Notes: generated from the sequence alone by a model not told the origin. A stretch of DNA of 64,000 bases from Atherinomorus stipes (GCA_023101725.1 JALJCO010003968.1:2372481-2436480); one strand, 5' to 3'. Shown: positions 25,956 to 36,652, counted from the stretch's first letter. A program made the numbers and translations.

Positions 25956-28260
25956 GGCCCTCATTTATCAAACGATCGTAGAAATGATCGCACATCTGAT
26001 CGTAAAATGGTCGTACGATTGGACCCACGTGTGATTTATTAAAACGTTCGTATCGGTCCAATCTCGTCGTACGAACAGTCTTGATAAATTCCACAGCTGA
26101 AGTCCATCGTAATTTAAATGTCACGCCCACGGTTACGCCCTTAAACATGCATAATGATGAGGCTTCACCCAGCCAGGTTGAACCGTGGAGAGGAGAGATT
26201 CTGCCAAAAAAGAAACTTTTGGGGGGAACAAGACAGAATTTCTCATTTGTGAGGTGGGAAAGATTAAAGAGGTGCTGTTTGGCAGCTTAAAAACCGAAGT
26301 CAGAGACGTGCACAAAAACGCTGCACGGAAGAGGATCAGTCAGCCTCACCGGTGTGAACGACTCCGGCTGAGATATTAATAAAAGTCTCAGTCTAGGCCT
26401 GGATTATATGGTTTATTCGTTATTAGTTATGAAATTGAATAATAGCCCACATCCGATGGCAGCGTCACAGTTCTTTAGCCAATGGGTCAGAAAAAGTGGT
26501 CCAATATGAAACACGCCACCAAAAGATTTCACCAGCCCCCCACCCCCCCCACCCCTCACGAGTGCAACCGCTGCACTCTAACAGGTGACAGGTGGATGCC
26601 GGTCAGATCCGACAGGGACAGAAAAAAGATAACTTGCATTTGCAAAGCTAACAGACAGTCTACTGACTGAGCACTTAAAGCCCCGTTTCCACCAGCGGGT
26701 CTGGGTCGGGTCGGGCCGGATCGGTCCACGTTTTTTTGCGTCTCCACAGATAAAAACTGGGACGGGTACCCTCATATCCGACCCGACCCGGACTACTTTT
26801 TTGGCACCCTTCGGTAGGGGTACTGATCTAACCGATCCGGACCAAAGAGGTGGAGCTTATACACAGCAATCAGCTGATTCATTGAAAAAATCCGCCACTT
26901 CCCGCGTGACCCAGCGTAAAAACAAAGCCGGGGTGACTCCTTTCTGTTTCTGTCACGTGTGGCGCCGGTGTTTTGGTTAAACGGCGTTACACGGCGATGA
27001 TGTCACACAATCACGTAGCAGCGCTGTCCAGCTAATTCTCCGCCTCCAGAATAAGGGTACAGGTTGCTGTGGGGACACAGCGTGAAATCAACACATCCGT
27101 ACCGAAACCCACCCGATCCGGCCTGGCCCGGCCCGACCTGACCCAGACCCGCGGGTGGAAACGGGGCTTTATACAACTTTAAAGTATTGATTACTTATTA
27201 GAAATGACGGATCAGCTCCGGTCTCCTCCATATAGCCCAGCGGGGGCTGCAGAGCGGCTCCCGGTGCATCTTCTCCGACTGCGCATCAAAACTCTCCAGC
27301 GGTCCGAGCGATGTGCAGCACTGCACAGGACAGGAGTGTATTGTAGATTTTCTCAGAGTCTAGCTGCGTTTCATCCCGCCGGATCCGAGTCGGACCGTCC
27401 GACACCCACCTGCCTTCCCGCAGCCCGAAGCAGTGCTCCACCTGGGCACCTGCGCGTGTGTGCGTATTGATGCCAACCTCCGCTCCTATGTGGCAGTTTT
27501 ACCAGCGGGGTGAGGAGATGCACGAAGAGTGAAAAGCACTTGTCTCCTAGAACTGTATGGTAATAATTTTAATAATTTGTTGAGATAAATGGAGGAATTA
27601 AATCCAGTCACAGCTATTTTTGTAATTTTGGGAATACTTTCTTCCCTTTTTCCTTTTTCTTTTTCTTTACAAATGGGTTCATTCTTCGTGCTGATATGTG
27701 AATACTTATGTTTAAAGCAACCTTTACCAATCTTGCATTTCAGAAAGCACAGCAAGATTTTTTGAATATAAACAGTCCCGCCTCACTCCTAAGACACACC
27801 CTTCATTCCCTCCACCTCCCAATGCAGAATCAAAGGTCTGACAGGCAGGTCCGTTGAACAATCCTAGAGGTGCACCCCACTTCAAGGATTGGTTGGTGTT
27901 TTCATTGAATATTTAGAGATTGGAATAATATTTTATTTTGATTAATGGTGGGTCTGTCTTGTATTTTAGAGTTCCATTACCTCATTCATAGCATTTTACC
28001 CTGTTAGAAAAATAGTGTAAGAATGCAACATCGGTAAGGGTTGCTTTAAATGACAGTTTGCGGTTTGGTTAATAAATATTTCTCATGTTCTGCTGCGCTG
28101 CTGCAAACCCTCACTGACTCAAACTTGCGTACACGAACTCAGAGCTGTCGTGAGATTTGATCGTATCCTACGCTCACGTTCAAATTGATATGCCGAGTCT
28201 TGCGTGGAAATGGTCGTACGCACATATTTTCGTCGTACGATCGTTTGATAAATGAGGGCC
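25956..28260. mobile_element. 2.3 kb terminal-inverted-repeat DNA element
   Basis: Perfect or near-perfect inverted ends of about 25 bp: GGCCCTCATTTATCAAACGA at 25956 and TCGTTTGATAAATGAGGGCC ending at 28260, followed inward by further CGTACGA words on both sides. An internal frame at 26185-26379 reads GKIKEVLFGSLKTEVRDVHK, reminiscent of the MYB/SANT-like helper protein of Harbinger elements, but short and broken. No transposase core is seen. A clear target duplication is not visible, so the superfamily is tentative (PIF/Harbinger favoured). Confidence 0.6.
26677..27170. mobile_element. Nested GC-rich MITE
   Basis: Sits inside the 25956-28260 element. Long inverted ends: AAAGCCCCGTTTCCACCAGC at the left and GGTGGAAACGGGGCTTT at the right, continuing inward with matched GGGTC/GACCC-rich arms. 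A TA dinucleotide can be read as the duplicated target on both sides. It is non-coding. Confidence 0.7.
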
Positions 28261-28349
28261 AAAGTGAGCATCGTCATACTTGAAATGAATGAATGAATGT
28301 TTTTTTGTTTGTTACAAATAAAAAAGTTAAACCCAAGAGTTAATGTTAC

Positions 28350-28432
28350 ATTCTTATCGGGGAAGGGGGGGCCTGGGAATTTTTAGTCCTCCAAAGGGGG
28401 GCAAGGTAGAAAAAGTTTAAGAACCGGTTACA
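28350..28432. mobile_element. Possible end of a hAT (Charlie-like) element
   Basis: GGTAGAAAAAGTTTAAGAACCGG resembles the inverted end of Charlie-type hAT elements (CAGTGGTTCTCAAAC on the other strand). It abuts the left edge of the tandem array, where homology between units begins at GGTTACA (28426). No partner end was found. Low-confidence observation. Confidence 0.3.
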
Positions 28433-28533
28433 CTGACAATAAAGGCATTCTGATTCTGATTGATGCTTGATTCTACCTGTCGTAACTGAAGATCTACAGT
28501 AATAAGCTTATCAAGGCAATTTTGTGCTGCCAG

Positions 28534-28863
28534 TAGGGATGTAACAATTACCGGTAAAATGATTAACCGTGATGAATTTACCAATGATTGGTTAATATGT
28601 TCAAATTTGATTTATCGTTAAAACCGTGACTGATTACTGCACTTTGAAAAACTCCTAGTGATGCTGTTCATTGGCTGGAAAAGCTGTAGCAGTTGCAGAG
28701 ATTTTTTCCCCCTTTTAAAAGGACAAAGTAGAAAGTTAGAACCATTTTGGATATTATTAAAGATGCTGGGTGGTATTTCTATAATACCATGACAAAAATG
28801 ATAACCGTGATCATTTTGGTCACAATAACCGTGATATGAAATTTTCATATCGTTATATCTCTA
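28534..28863. mobile_element. hAT-type MITE (family A) in unit 1
   Basis: Same family as 18892-19236: begins TAGGGATGTAAC and ends GTTATATCTCTA, with the 8 bp target duplication GCTGCCAG at 28526-28533 and 28864-28871. The identical target site in units 2 and 3 shows that the insertion predates the unit duplication. Confidence 0.85.
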
Positions 28864-29147
28864 GCTGCCAGTGGTCAGCTAGTAATACTTACAGGGCATA
28901 AGATGGCTAAAAGGTGTGCAAACTTTTGTACTTTTTTTTTTTCTTTTTTTTCTTTACATTTTATTTTATTGCAAAGAAGAAAAAACTGTAGAATTGTACT
29001 CGAAGAATTTTGGTCTGAAAAACACTCATACAGTATGTAATCCCTGTAGGGTAAAAACTCTTGTTGCTGTGTTCTTCTCTCATAGCATAGCATGCTATGT
29101 TAGCATGTTAGCATGAAATTTACCCAGACTTTTGCATACCGCTATAA

Positions 29148-29380
29148 AGTATTCATGGATTTAAACATTTATTGAGACAAAATACTGCAGGTCATGAATC
29201 ACATTCATTCATGCTGTCCAATTCATGCATTTTATTGGTTTGGTATCAGCCGAAAAAAAGACTAAAGTATTCATAGATTTAAGAATTTATTGAGACAAAA
29301 CATATCAGGCAAGTATAAAACACATTTATTCATGCTGTTCAATTCAGTGCATTGTATTGATTTTGTACCAACTGAAAACA
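29148..29380 (+). repeat. Two ~115 bp direct repeats
   Basis: Two adjacent imperfect copies (29148-29264, 29266-29380), each starting AGTATTCAT(G/A)GATTTAA and containing TTTATTGAGACAAAA, TTCATGCTGT and CAATTCA. Repeated in units 2 (41319-41555) and 3 (53543-53785). Confidence 0.7.
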
Positions 29381-29610
29381 AATATCATGGCATATCACAA
29401 AAAATTTGGGGGTTGTGTAGTGGGAAAATATAATGCAAGCAATAATGCCACATGCAAAAATGGAAAGTCAAAAAGTGGAAACCTCAGCAGGCAGAGAGGG
29501 GCTCAGTGTGTCATGGGAATTTACCCAGCAACGAGAACTAAAGGGCGGGGTGAGGGCTCTGGTGTTATTATTCTGGTTAAAAATTAAAAAGGGACTTGCT
29601 TCTGTCAGTG

Positions 29611-30070
29611 TTCATGCACACACCTGCACACACGCCCACAATGTCTGTGCCCAGTTCTGTCAACATGCTCGCTTGACAAGCTTTAAAAATGTGCCACAAC
29701 TTCAACCAATCAAAAGGTTGGACAAAGTTATCCTGATTGGCTGCTTGTCTGCATCACAATAACACTGGAAAAAATTGCATCTAAGCTAAGAGGAGTGGCT
29801 CGTTTGAAACTTCATTGTGTTTTCAGTTAGTAATAAACAGTAGTTTAACTGTACAATACTAACCAAAACCCCAACCAAGTTTGAAACAAACAACACCTCT
29901 TGACTTGGATACAACTTTGTCCAGAGTTATCATGGTGCAGGGAAACAGCCAATCAGGACGACTTTACCTGACCCAGTGATTGGATGGAATTATGGCACAT
30001 AAGTCGAGCGAGCATGTTGACAGAAGTGAACACGGACACTGTGAACGTGTGCAGGTGTGTGTGCATGAAT
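29611..30070. repeat. Imperfect inverted repeat, ~150 bp arms
   Basis: Left arm 29611-29765 and right arm 29925-30070 are reverse complements with scattered mismatches (TTCATGCACACACCTGCAC against GTGCAGGTGTGTGTGCATGAA; CTGATTGGCTG against CAGCCAATCAGG). The spacer is about 160 bp. Copies lie at 41781-42240 and 54007-54466. It could be the body of a fold-back element. The CCAAT-containing words are symmetrical, but no promoter role is shown. Confidence 0.7.
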
Positions 30071-30150
30071 GAATTCTATGTGTATAGAATTTACTTCTAC
30101 ACATAGAAAAACTCTGCGTGTACACAATTTATTTAGTTTTCTTAAATTGA

Positions 30151-30172
30151 GGGGGGGGGGGGGGGGGGGGGG
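30151..30172. repeat. 22-base poly-G run
   Basis: TTAAATTGA followed by 22 G in unit 1. The same place has only 6 G in unit 2 (about 42323) and 6 G in unit 3 (about 54549). Either an expansion or a sequencing/polishing error. Confidence 0.9.
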
Positions 30173-30622
30173 TTAATTCCTGCTTATGATGCAGCTGTGC
30201 TTGCAGAAATGACATGTCTGCATTCAGAATGCTGCTTGTTTGTTCTGGAAAGAGCTTCAACAATAACACCATAGAAAGTTATTCAAGACCAAAGTGTGTA
30301 AAGATTTAAGTTTGGTCTTGAAAGTATTGAAGGGGTCTGCCTCTTCATCTGTACTGGGAAATCCTTTCACACGAGAGGAGCTTCTTAGCTGTATGGGAGC
30401 TCCTACCATTCTAGTTGGAGGGACTCAAAACAGCCTGCTGGTCAGATGTGTGTGTGTGTGTTTGGAATGGGTGTGTGTGCGTGGGTGGGGGGAGGGAGAG
30501 GGAGAGGGGTTCAAAGAAACAAATTACCATAAAAAATAAAACAAAAAGAATTTTTTTTTTAAAAAGAAAAACAAACAAATAAAAAAGAAGCCATGTTATC
30601 CTCCAGCGGAGACTGAGGTGTT

Positions 30623-33600
30623 CTACATTCCTGGAGCAGATTTCAGCCACGGATGATGCATCATCTGCTCCAGTGTCAGACGCTTCTCTGGATCGGTCGC
30701 CAGGCACATGCCAAGAAAATGCTGGCAGTCTGAGAGGAGAGAAAGAAAACAAATCAAAGGTCAGGGTGGAAGCTGCAGGTACCTGTTGGAACAGTAATAA
30801 CTGCTGAACTCAGGTGGTGCAGTGATGACAGCATTGTCTTACCTGGTGACAGCTTTTTGCTAATTCTAATTGCTCCTTGGAGGAAATCATCAATTTCGAA
30901 TGTTTTTAGTTGGTGAAGTATTTCATATAATATTGCCCCCAGCTGCCACACTGTGGTGGGGCCGGCTTCATACACTCCACTCATGTTAAACTCCGGCGGA
31001 GGGTACGTTCCTACAACACAAAGGATGGAGACAGGAATAAACATAAGATGAGGAGAACAATTACATCACACAGTCATAAATTGATGGATGAACAGATGAA
31101 TGAAAACAGATGTCATACCCCAAAAAGACCCGTACGGTGTTGTCTTCAGGAAACAGCCACAGCCAAAGTCGATGATGCGCATTCGGAGGACATCGGAGGG
31201 GTTTTGAACCAGAATGTTTTCTAGTTTTAGGTCTCGGTGGAACACCTTTGCAGCTAGCATCTGGATGGCTGCTTCCACCAGCTGCTTCATAATGGCCTGA
31301 AACATAAACAATGATAAAGAAGTTACTTCTAGGTATAACTGTGAGTTGTATGTGAAAGCTTTCCCACTAAAATGTCAGCTAAAACAAATGTGGATTGTGT
31401 GAGGAAACTTCCTCTGAAGACGTTCCACAATGTTCACTACCTTTGCCATGCCCTCTCCAACATGATGTTTGTTTTCTAAAAACTTCAGCAGGTCCACAGA
31501 GGGGACTGGTCTCTCCATGACCAGGAGAACCTCCTGGTCCACTTTGTACCAGTCCAGGAGAGAAACAGTTGCAGACTGGCCCTCTTTTGTATGACCTGCT
31601 GCTTTCCTCAACAGGACCACCTCTCTGGGGATCCTCAGCTTCTTCTGACGTCCAACCTGATGGAAAATAACAGACAACTGATTCAGTCCTGTGACAAATG
31701 TGGATTTGGCTTATCTTTAATAATTAACAACTGTGAAGCAGTAATGTAAACAGAATATTCCATCAGGTAACTCACAGATATAAATTCCACTTTTGGAAGA
31801 GGGATGTGTTTAATGGCCACCTGCAGGACAGAATAATGAAGAATGTCAGGAAGTTGGTCAGAACTTTGTCTGCAGCTGACCGTCCACTCATGGACAGGAG
31901 CAGGAGATTCTGGAAATACTCCAAAGTATTCTCAGTAGGGAGAGCATGTACAGTATTACAGAAACAGCAGATACAATTGTGCTACAAAGTTTACATACTC
32001 CTCCATTAAAGACAGAAAAAAAATCAGTTGGCAGTGAAATAACTTGAAATTGACAGAATAATAAATACAAATTTTATGAACATTATGACATGACATGTTG
32101 TGGTTCAACAGAAATTCTAAACACAAAATAAAACATACAAGCATGATGGGCCTCCTGAGCAAAAATTTTGTTGAGCAACTTTTTGAGGCAATCAGGTGTT
32201 TTCTGTAATGTTTAATCAGACATCTGGGCATGTTGACAGGTATTTTGACCCACTGTTTATGAGAAACAGGCTTGTTTACTATTATTATTTTTCTACACAA
32301 AAATTCAAAATCTTTATTTTAATATATCCTTATTTAGTAATATATATAATTACTTTTTGACAGTGTTTGGTTTACTGCTTTTCTAAAACCTGAAACTCAG
32401 CCGGGAACAGGAAGAAGTCTTTAAAATGCCCAGTCAGTCTGATACAGACATTAATCTCATACAGACATACAGGAACATTTCATGGCCATATTACCATGTA
32501 AAATCACTTTAAGTGATGCGTGAATATGAACAGAGTACTTACTGGAAAGCCATCAGTTTTCCTGATTCCATTGTAGACGGAGCCGAACCCTCCCTCTCCG
32601 AGCTTGTCCAGCTGCAGATATTTGGCCTCAAAGCCAGCTACATGATAAAACATAAACATGTTTTATTGGAAGTGGAATGGACATCTTTGATTACACCACT
32701 ACCTCCAATTGTACTCTGTATATGTGTAAAATGGGATTGGTCACGACAGTTTACCTGTCCTGGTTTCCGGTGACTGAGGTGTGTGGTGACTTTGCGAGGT
32801 AGAGGCATTGGTGGAACTGTGTGATGTTCTCAGCTCCTCAGCTTTGTCCTCTGCCCTGATGTCCGCCACATCACTGTCTCCCCTCTTCCTCTTGCAGGAT
32901 GGTCCTCTCTCATGACTGGCCTTCCACTTGACCCCCTTTGCCAGAACCTGATCTGCTTCCACCCTGGTGAGTTCAGTGTCCCTCCTCTCCCTTTTTCTTG
33001 GTGACTCCAGTAGAGTACTGGTTTTCCTCTTTTTGGTGGTCACCCTGCAGTCTCCCCCAAAGTTGTTGCCTACTTTGGAGTTGTTGTCACTGCTCTCTGG
33101 AAATAATAAAACAAAAATATATTGACGTCATATGTGTCAGGATATAAAAATGAAAAAATAAAAGGAACAAAATCAATGAGACAGTGAGAAATAATTGTTT
33201 AACTTGATTTCCTGTAAGTTCAGAGAACACTAGTCAAGAGTTGACTCAACAACAACTTTGATGTAATTATAAATTTCTATCAGATAAAAACTTCTGAACT
33301 TTTAAATAACGGGACAAAATTTTCTTTCTTAGTTCAGGAAAATTCACTGTATGAGGAGTTGAAACTTACCTGAATCACATTCAGAGACCGGAGAAGGAAG
33401 AGTCTTCACTGTCACCCTGCAGTCTCCCCCAAAGTTGATGACTCCTTTGGAGTTGCTGCCACTGCTCTCTAGAAATAACAAAACCAGCATTTGTTGATTT
33501 AACCATGTAGTCTAAGTTTTATCTGCATGAAAGTGATTATTTCTGCTCTGTGAAATCTCATTACTTGATTTCACATCAGCTCAGAATGTGTTTTCTGTCT

Positions 33601-35213
33601 GCAATTAATCATAAAACAAATACTTTTCTCCTAATAAAGAAAAAGTCACTGAAACACTGAAAAATAAGTGTACAACTTGGTATATACAGTAATGGTCAGT
33701 GTTGTATAGTAACTAAGTAAAAATACTTTGTTACTTTACTTAAGTAGTATTTTTTCATATTTGTACTTTACTACTTCTCTTTCTGATGACTTTTACTTTT
33801 ACTTCACTACATTTTGCGAGAAAAATCAATACTTTTACTCCATTACATTTACCTGAGCATCTTAGTTACTAGTTACAAAATACATAACGTAAATAAGGAA
33901 CTTAATAGCCAATGGACAATCTTTGTTTTGTTGTCGGACTAGTAGCAGCCTTGTGCAGCTGTCTCTGAAGCTAAACACACCTTTACCTGCCTCAGCAGCA
34001 GGTGAACGGCTGTTTAGCATCGCTGGTCTGGTCTTCAGTCCAAGAGCGAGACGGAGTTCTCACCATTTTGAGAAACAACTTCTTTTGAGGTTGAACAAAA
34101 AGTTTTTCAGGGTTCAGTCATGACTGGATGGACAGTTCAAGTGCTGTCGCACTGCAGTCATGTTAAAGTTCAACCAATCAAGTTCTTTGTTTGTTTGCAT
34201 CACCTCCAAGCACCAAGAGTTTATTAGGAATGATTTAATATTGAATGGACGTGGGTATGAATGTTGGTAGGCATGCATGCAGGTCTGTAAGGATGTGTTT
34301 GTGTGTACAGTATTTTTCTATATGGTTTGGTTTATGTAAGGAGGTATTGAAACTTCTTTAAACTTTGCAAATTACTATCGCAAATTCGCAAACTTAAAAA
34401 CTAAATTAAACAGAAATAAAGAAAATGTTAAACTCAAATTTCTGATTGCGTTTTATTAACAGTACTTTTTACTTTTGATTCTTAAGTACAGTAAATACTA
34501 GCTACTTTTTTACTTTTACTCAAGTAATATTCTAGCAGGCAACTTTGACTTTTACTTGAGTCATTTTCCAGTAAGGTACTTTTACTTTTACTCAAGTACG
34601 GCTTTTGGGTACTTTATACAACACTGGTAATGGTCCTGTATGTTCAGACAACACAAGTAATGAGTTTACTTAATCCTGGATAATTATATCTTTCTGCAAC
34701 ATAAAAACATCTGTATATATTTATTCATTTCCTCTTACACAACACTAGGCACTGCTGTTTTTTTGTTTTCTTTAAATCTGACCAGAAATGTTACCATTTA
34801 ATCACACATTTATCGATGAAAGGAAATGAGTGATCAGTTTCACTCAGGTTTCATTTAAGGTTTTCATAAAATATGAGAATTAATTGTACAATTTGGCTTT
34901 TTAATGTTTCTGTAGGTTGAAACAACACATGCACTGTGTTGCCCTAACAAAAACTTAGATGTAATTACAGATTTCTCTAAAATAAAAACACCTCTGTTAG
35001 AAAATCAAAGTTTTTTGATTAAAAGAGGCTGAAATTTTCAATTGCTTTTGACAAAATTTCACATTATTCCATGTAAGCTGAAACATCAGTTTATGTGAGT
35101 TCACACTGACCTGAATCCCAGTCAGGGGCTGGAGAAGGAGGAGTCTTTGACTTTGACTTCGACTCCATGTTGGGGTGTGTTCGTTCTTTATCAATATCCA
35201 AAAAATCATCCAT
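30623..35213 (-). CDS. PIM-like serine/threonine kinase, copy 1 (intact)
   Basis: Nine exons on the - strand: 35111-35213, 33370-33468, 32755-33096, 32543-32637, 31776-31820, 31441-31656, 31119-31296, 30843-31010 and 30623-30729; 450 aa. The start MDDFLDIDKE was chosen because it opens the only frame that splices in phase. Residues 1-181 are low-complexity, with a repeated ESS..NSK..NFGGDCRVT module and basic clusters (KKRK, PRKRERR, CKRKRG) that suggest nuclear import. Kinase: Gly loop GEGGFGSV (195-202), VAIK Lys217, Glu240, hinge ERP (276-278, a PIM hallmark), HRDLKLEN (320-327), DFG (343-345), GTYPPPEF (360-367), TVWQLGAILYE, and HPWL near the end. PIM kinases are constitutively active growth and survival kinases; teleosts carry large expanded families of them. 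Catalytic activity is likely; substrates are unknown. Intron 2 contains a hAT insertion. Confidence 0.9.
33697..34626. mobile_element. hAT transposon remnant in kinase intron 2 (unit 1 only)
   Basis: 930 bp with inverted ends CAGTGTTGTATA (left) and TATACAACACTG (right) and a perfect 8 bp target duplication GTAATGGT (33689-33696, 34627-34634). Inside, on the + strand at about 33960-34110, is a fragment of the hAT transposase C-terminal dimerisation region (PASAAGERLFSIAG, then HHFEKQLLLRLN). It is far too short to encode an active transposase. It is absent from unit 3 and essentially absent from unit 2. Confidence 0.9.
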
Positions 35214-35618
35214 TTTAGACGCGAAAAATTAATGTGTTGTCAGTAGCTCTGCTATAGTAAGTGTGTGTAGAATTCTGTGTAGTCTGTAGTTTTAAGGTAC
35301 TGAGAATTCTATCCAGAATTCTGTTCACTGACATCACAGAAGCTATAAAGACAGAAATCACCATGGTGATCATTTCAAATCTGCATATGGAAAGAATCAA
35401 ACAAAAACAAAATTGAAATGTGAAAATATGCAAATGTTTTCTAAGCTTTTAAAACTTCACTTAAAACATGTTTCTTTGCTTTAACTTTCAATTTCTAGTT
35501 GAAGTGGCCATTCATACTCGGTACTTTTTAAAAGAAATACTTTTGAGTTTTACTTGGTACTGAGTTTTTATCTCCTACAGTAATATGGTTTTAGTTAATT
35601 TATTTGGGTGTTTTCTTT
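35214..35618 (-). promoter_or_regulatory. Kinase copy 1 upstream / 5' leader
   Basis: Upstream of the ATG on the - strand. An open frame of about 72 codons (35215-35433) ends with TAA one base before the kinase ATG (TAAAATG), so if this is 5' UTR it would be a long uORF. It is open in all three units, but the units are too similar for this to prove selection. No TATA box is convincing. Confidence 0.35.
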
Positions 35619-35905
35619 CCCGAGGGGAAAAAAAAAAAAGGGGGCGGGGGGGGTGGGGGGGGGGGCGGGGCGGGGGGGGGGGCGGGGGGGGGGGGGTGGC
35701 CGGGCCGGTGGGGGGGCGGGGGGGGGGGGGGGGGGGGGGGGGGGGCGGCTGGCTCTTCCCGGCCGTTGGGGGGGGGGGTGGGGGGGCGGGGGGGCGGGGG
35801 GGTGTTTCGGCGCCCCCGGTCGGGGGCAGGTAACCCGCTGGCGCGCCTGGCGGGGGGGGGGGGTCCCCGGGGGGGGTGGGGGGGGGGGGCGCCTGGTCCC
35901 GCCGG
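35619..35905. other. G-rich block replacing 2.35 kb
   Basis: Almost pure G with scattered C and T, starting where unit 1 stops matching unit 2 (after TGTTTTCTTT) and ending where the match resumes (GGCAGC..TTGAATGCACC). Units 2 and 3 have about 2.35 kb of ordinary sequence here (46834-49185, 59070-61420). Glycine- or proline-rich open frames across it are translations of poly-G. It most likely reflects a failed assembly or gap fill. Confidence 0.8.
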
Positions 35906-36253
35906 GGCAGCGATTTGAATGCACCTGGTGAAGGTAATCAGGGGAGTTTGGAGGCATTCACTCACAGAACAGTCAGGAGAGCAGTGTGAAAGACAATGTT
36001 TGGAGACTGCAGGATTTGATACTTGGTTCAAAGACGGAAGAAGGAGCCGGTTTTTCACCTGTTATTGACCTGGAAGACTTTTCAAAATAAAAGAAAGAAA
36101 AGAAAGTTCAATCTTGGTCATTGAGTGAAGTCCAGTCCAATCTTATGAAGCAAGTAACCCTTTTCAAGTGGGAGAAACTGCAGAGTAAAACCTTACAAGA
36201 GTTAAAAGCACTTGACACTTATATATATGAAATAGTAATAAAACAATAATGAT

Positions 36254-36572
36254 AATCAGTCAGTCTTGTTGTTCAGGGTGATGGCTGCTGGCAGGAATGA
36301 ATTTCTATCTCTTCATTCTACAGTGAACCTGACGCAGCCTCCCACTGAACATACTGTGTTGATTCTTCACCATGTTGTGGAGAGGGTGGGAAGAATCCTC
36401 CATTATCTTCATCAGCTTGTGCAGCGTTCTTTTCTGAACGATCAGCTCCAGAGTTATCCCCTGCACAGAACCAGCTTTGTTGATCAGCTTGTTTAGTTTC
36501 TTCAAGTCTGGTTCTGATGCTGCTGCCCCAGCAGATGCTGCAAAACTGATGTGTACATCAGTATGTATGTAC
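36254..36572 (-). pseudogene. Non-LTR retrotransposon ORF2 C-terminus fragment (unit 1)
   Basis: The - strand reads SEPDLKKLNKLINKAGSV, then RTLHKLMKIMEDSSHPLHN, then after a frame change NSFLPAAITLNN and a stop. This is the C-terminal region common to many fish LINE ORF2 proteins. A LINE/SINE-type 3' tail motif (ACTTTATTCATCCCAGAAGGG) lies beside it at 36577-36632. It is a broken relic with no intact reverse transcriptase. Confidence 0.7.
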
Positions 36573-36652
36573 ATTTAGATGAAATGAATGAAATGAAAAG
36601 TACTTTATTCATCCCAGAAGGGAAATTCATACATATATATACACACACACTA

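Noticed and set aside
29433..29762. 109-codon frame kept in all three units
   Set aside because: It overlaps the inverted repeat arm, has no family signature, and the units are too recent for open frames to be informative.
32755..33043. Separate small gene for the basic N-terminal frame (KKRK...)
   Set aside because: Splice sites and phases at both ends fit exons 2 and 4 of the kinase exactly, so it is kinase exon 3.
35585..36058. Long glycine-rich (+) and proline-rich (-) open frames
   Set aside because: They are translations of the G-rich block, open in every frame because of the base bias, and absent from sister units.
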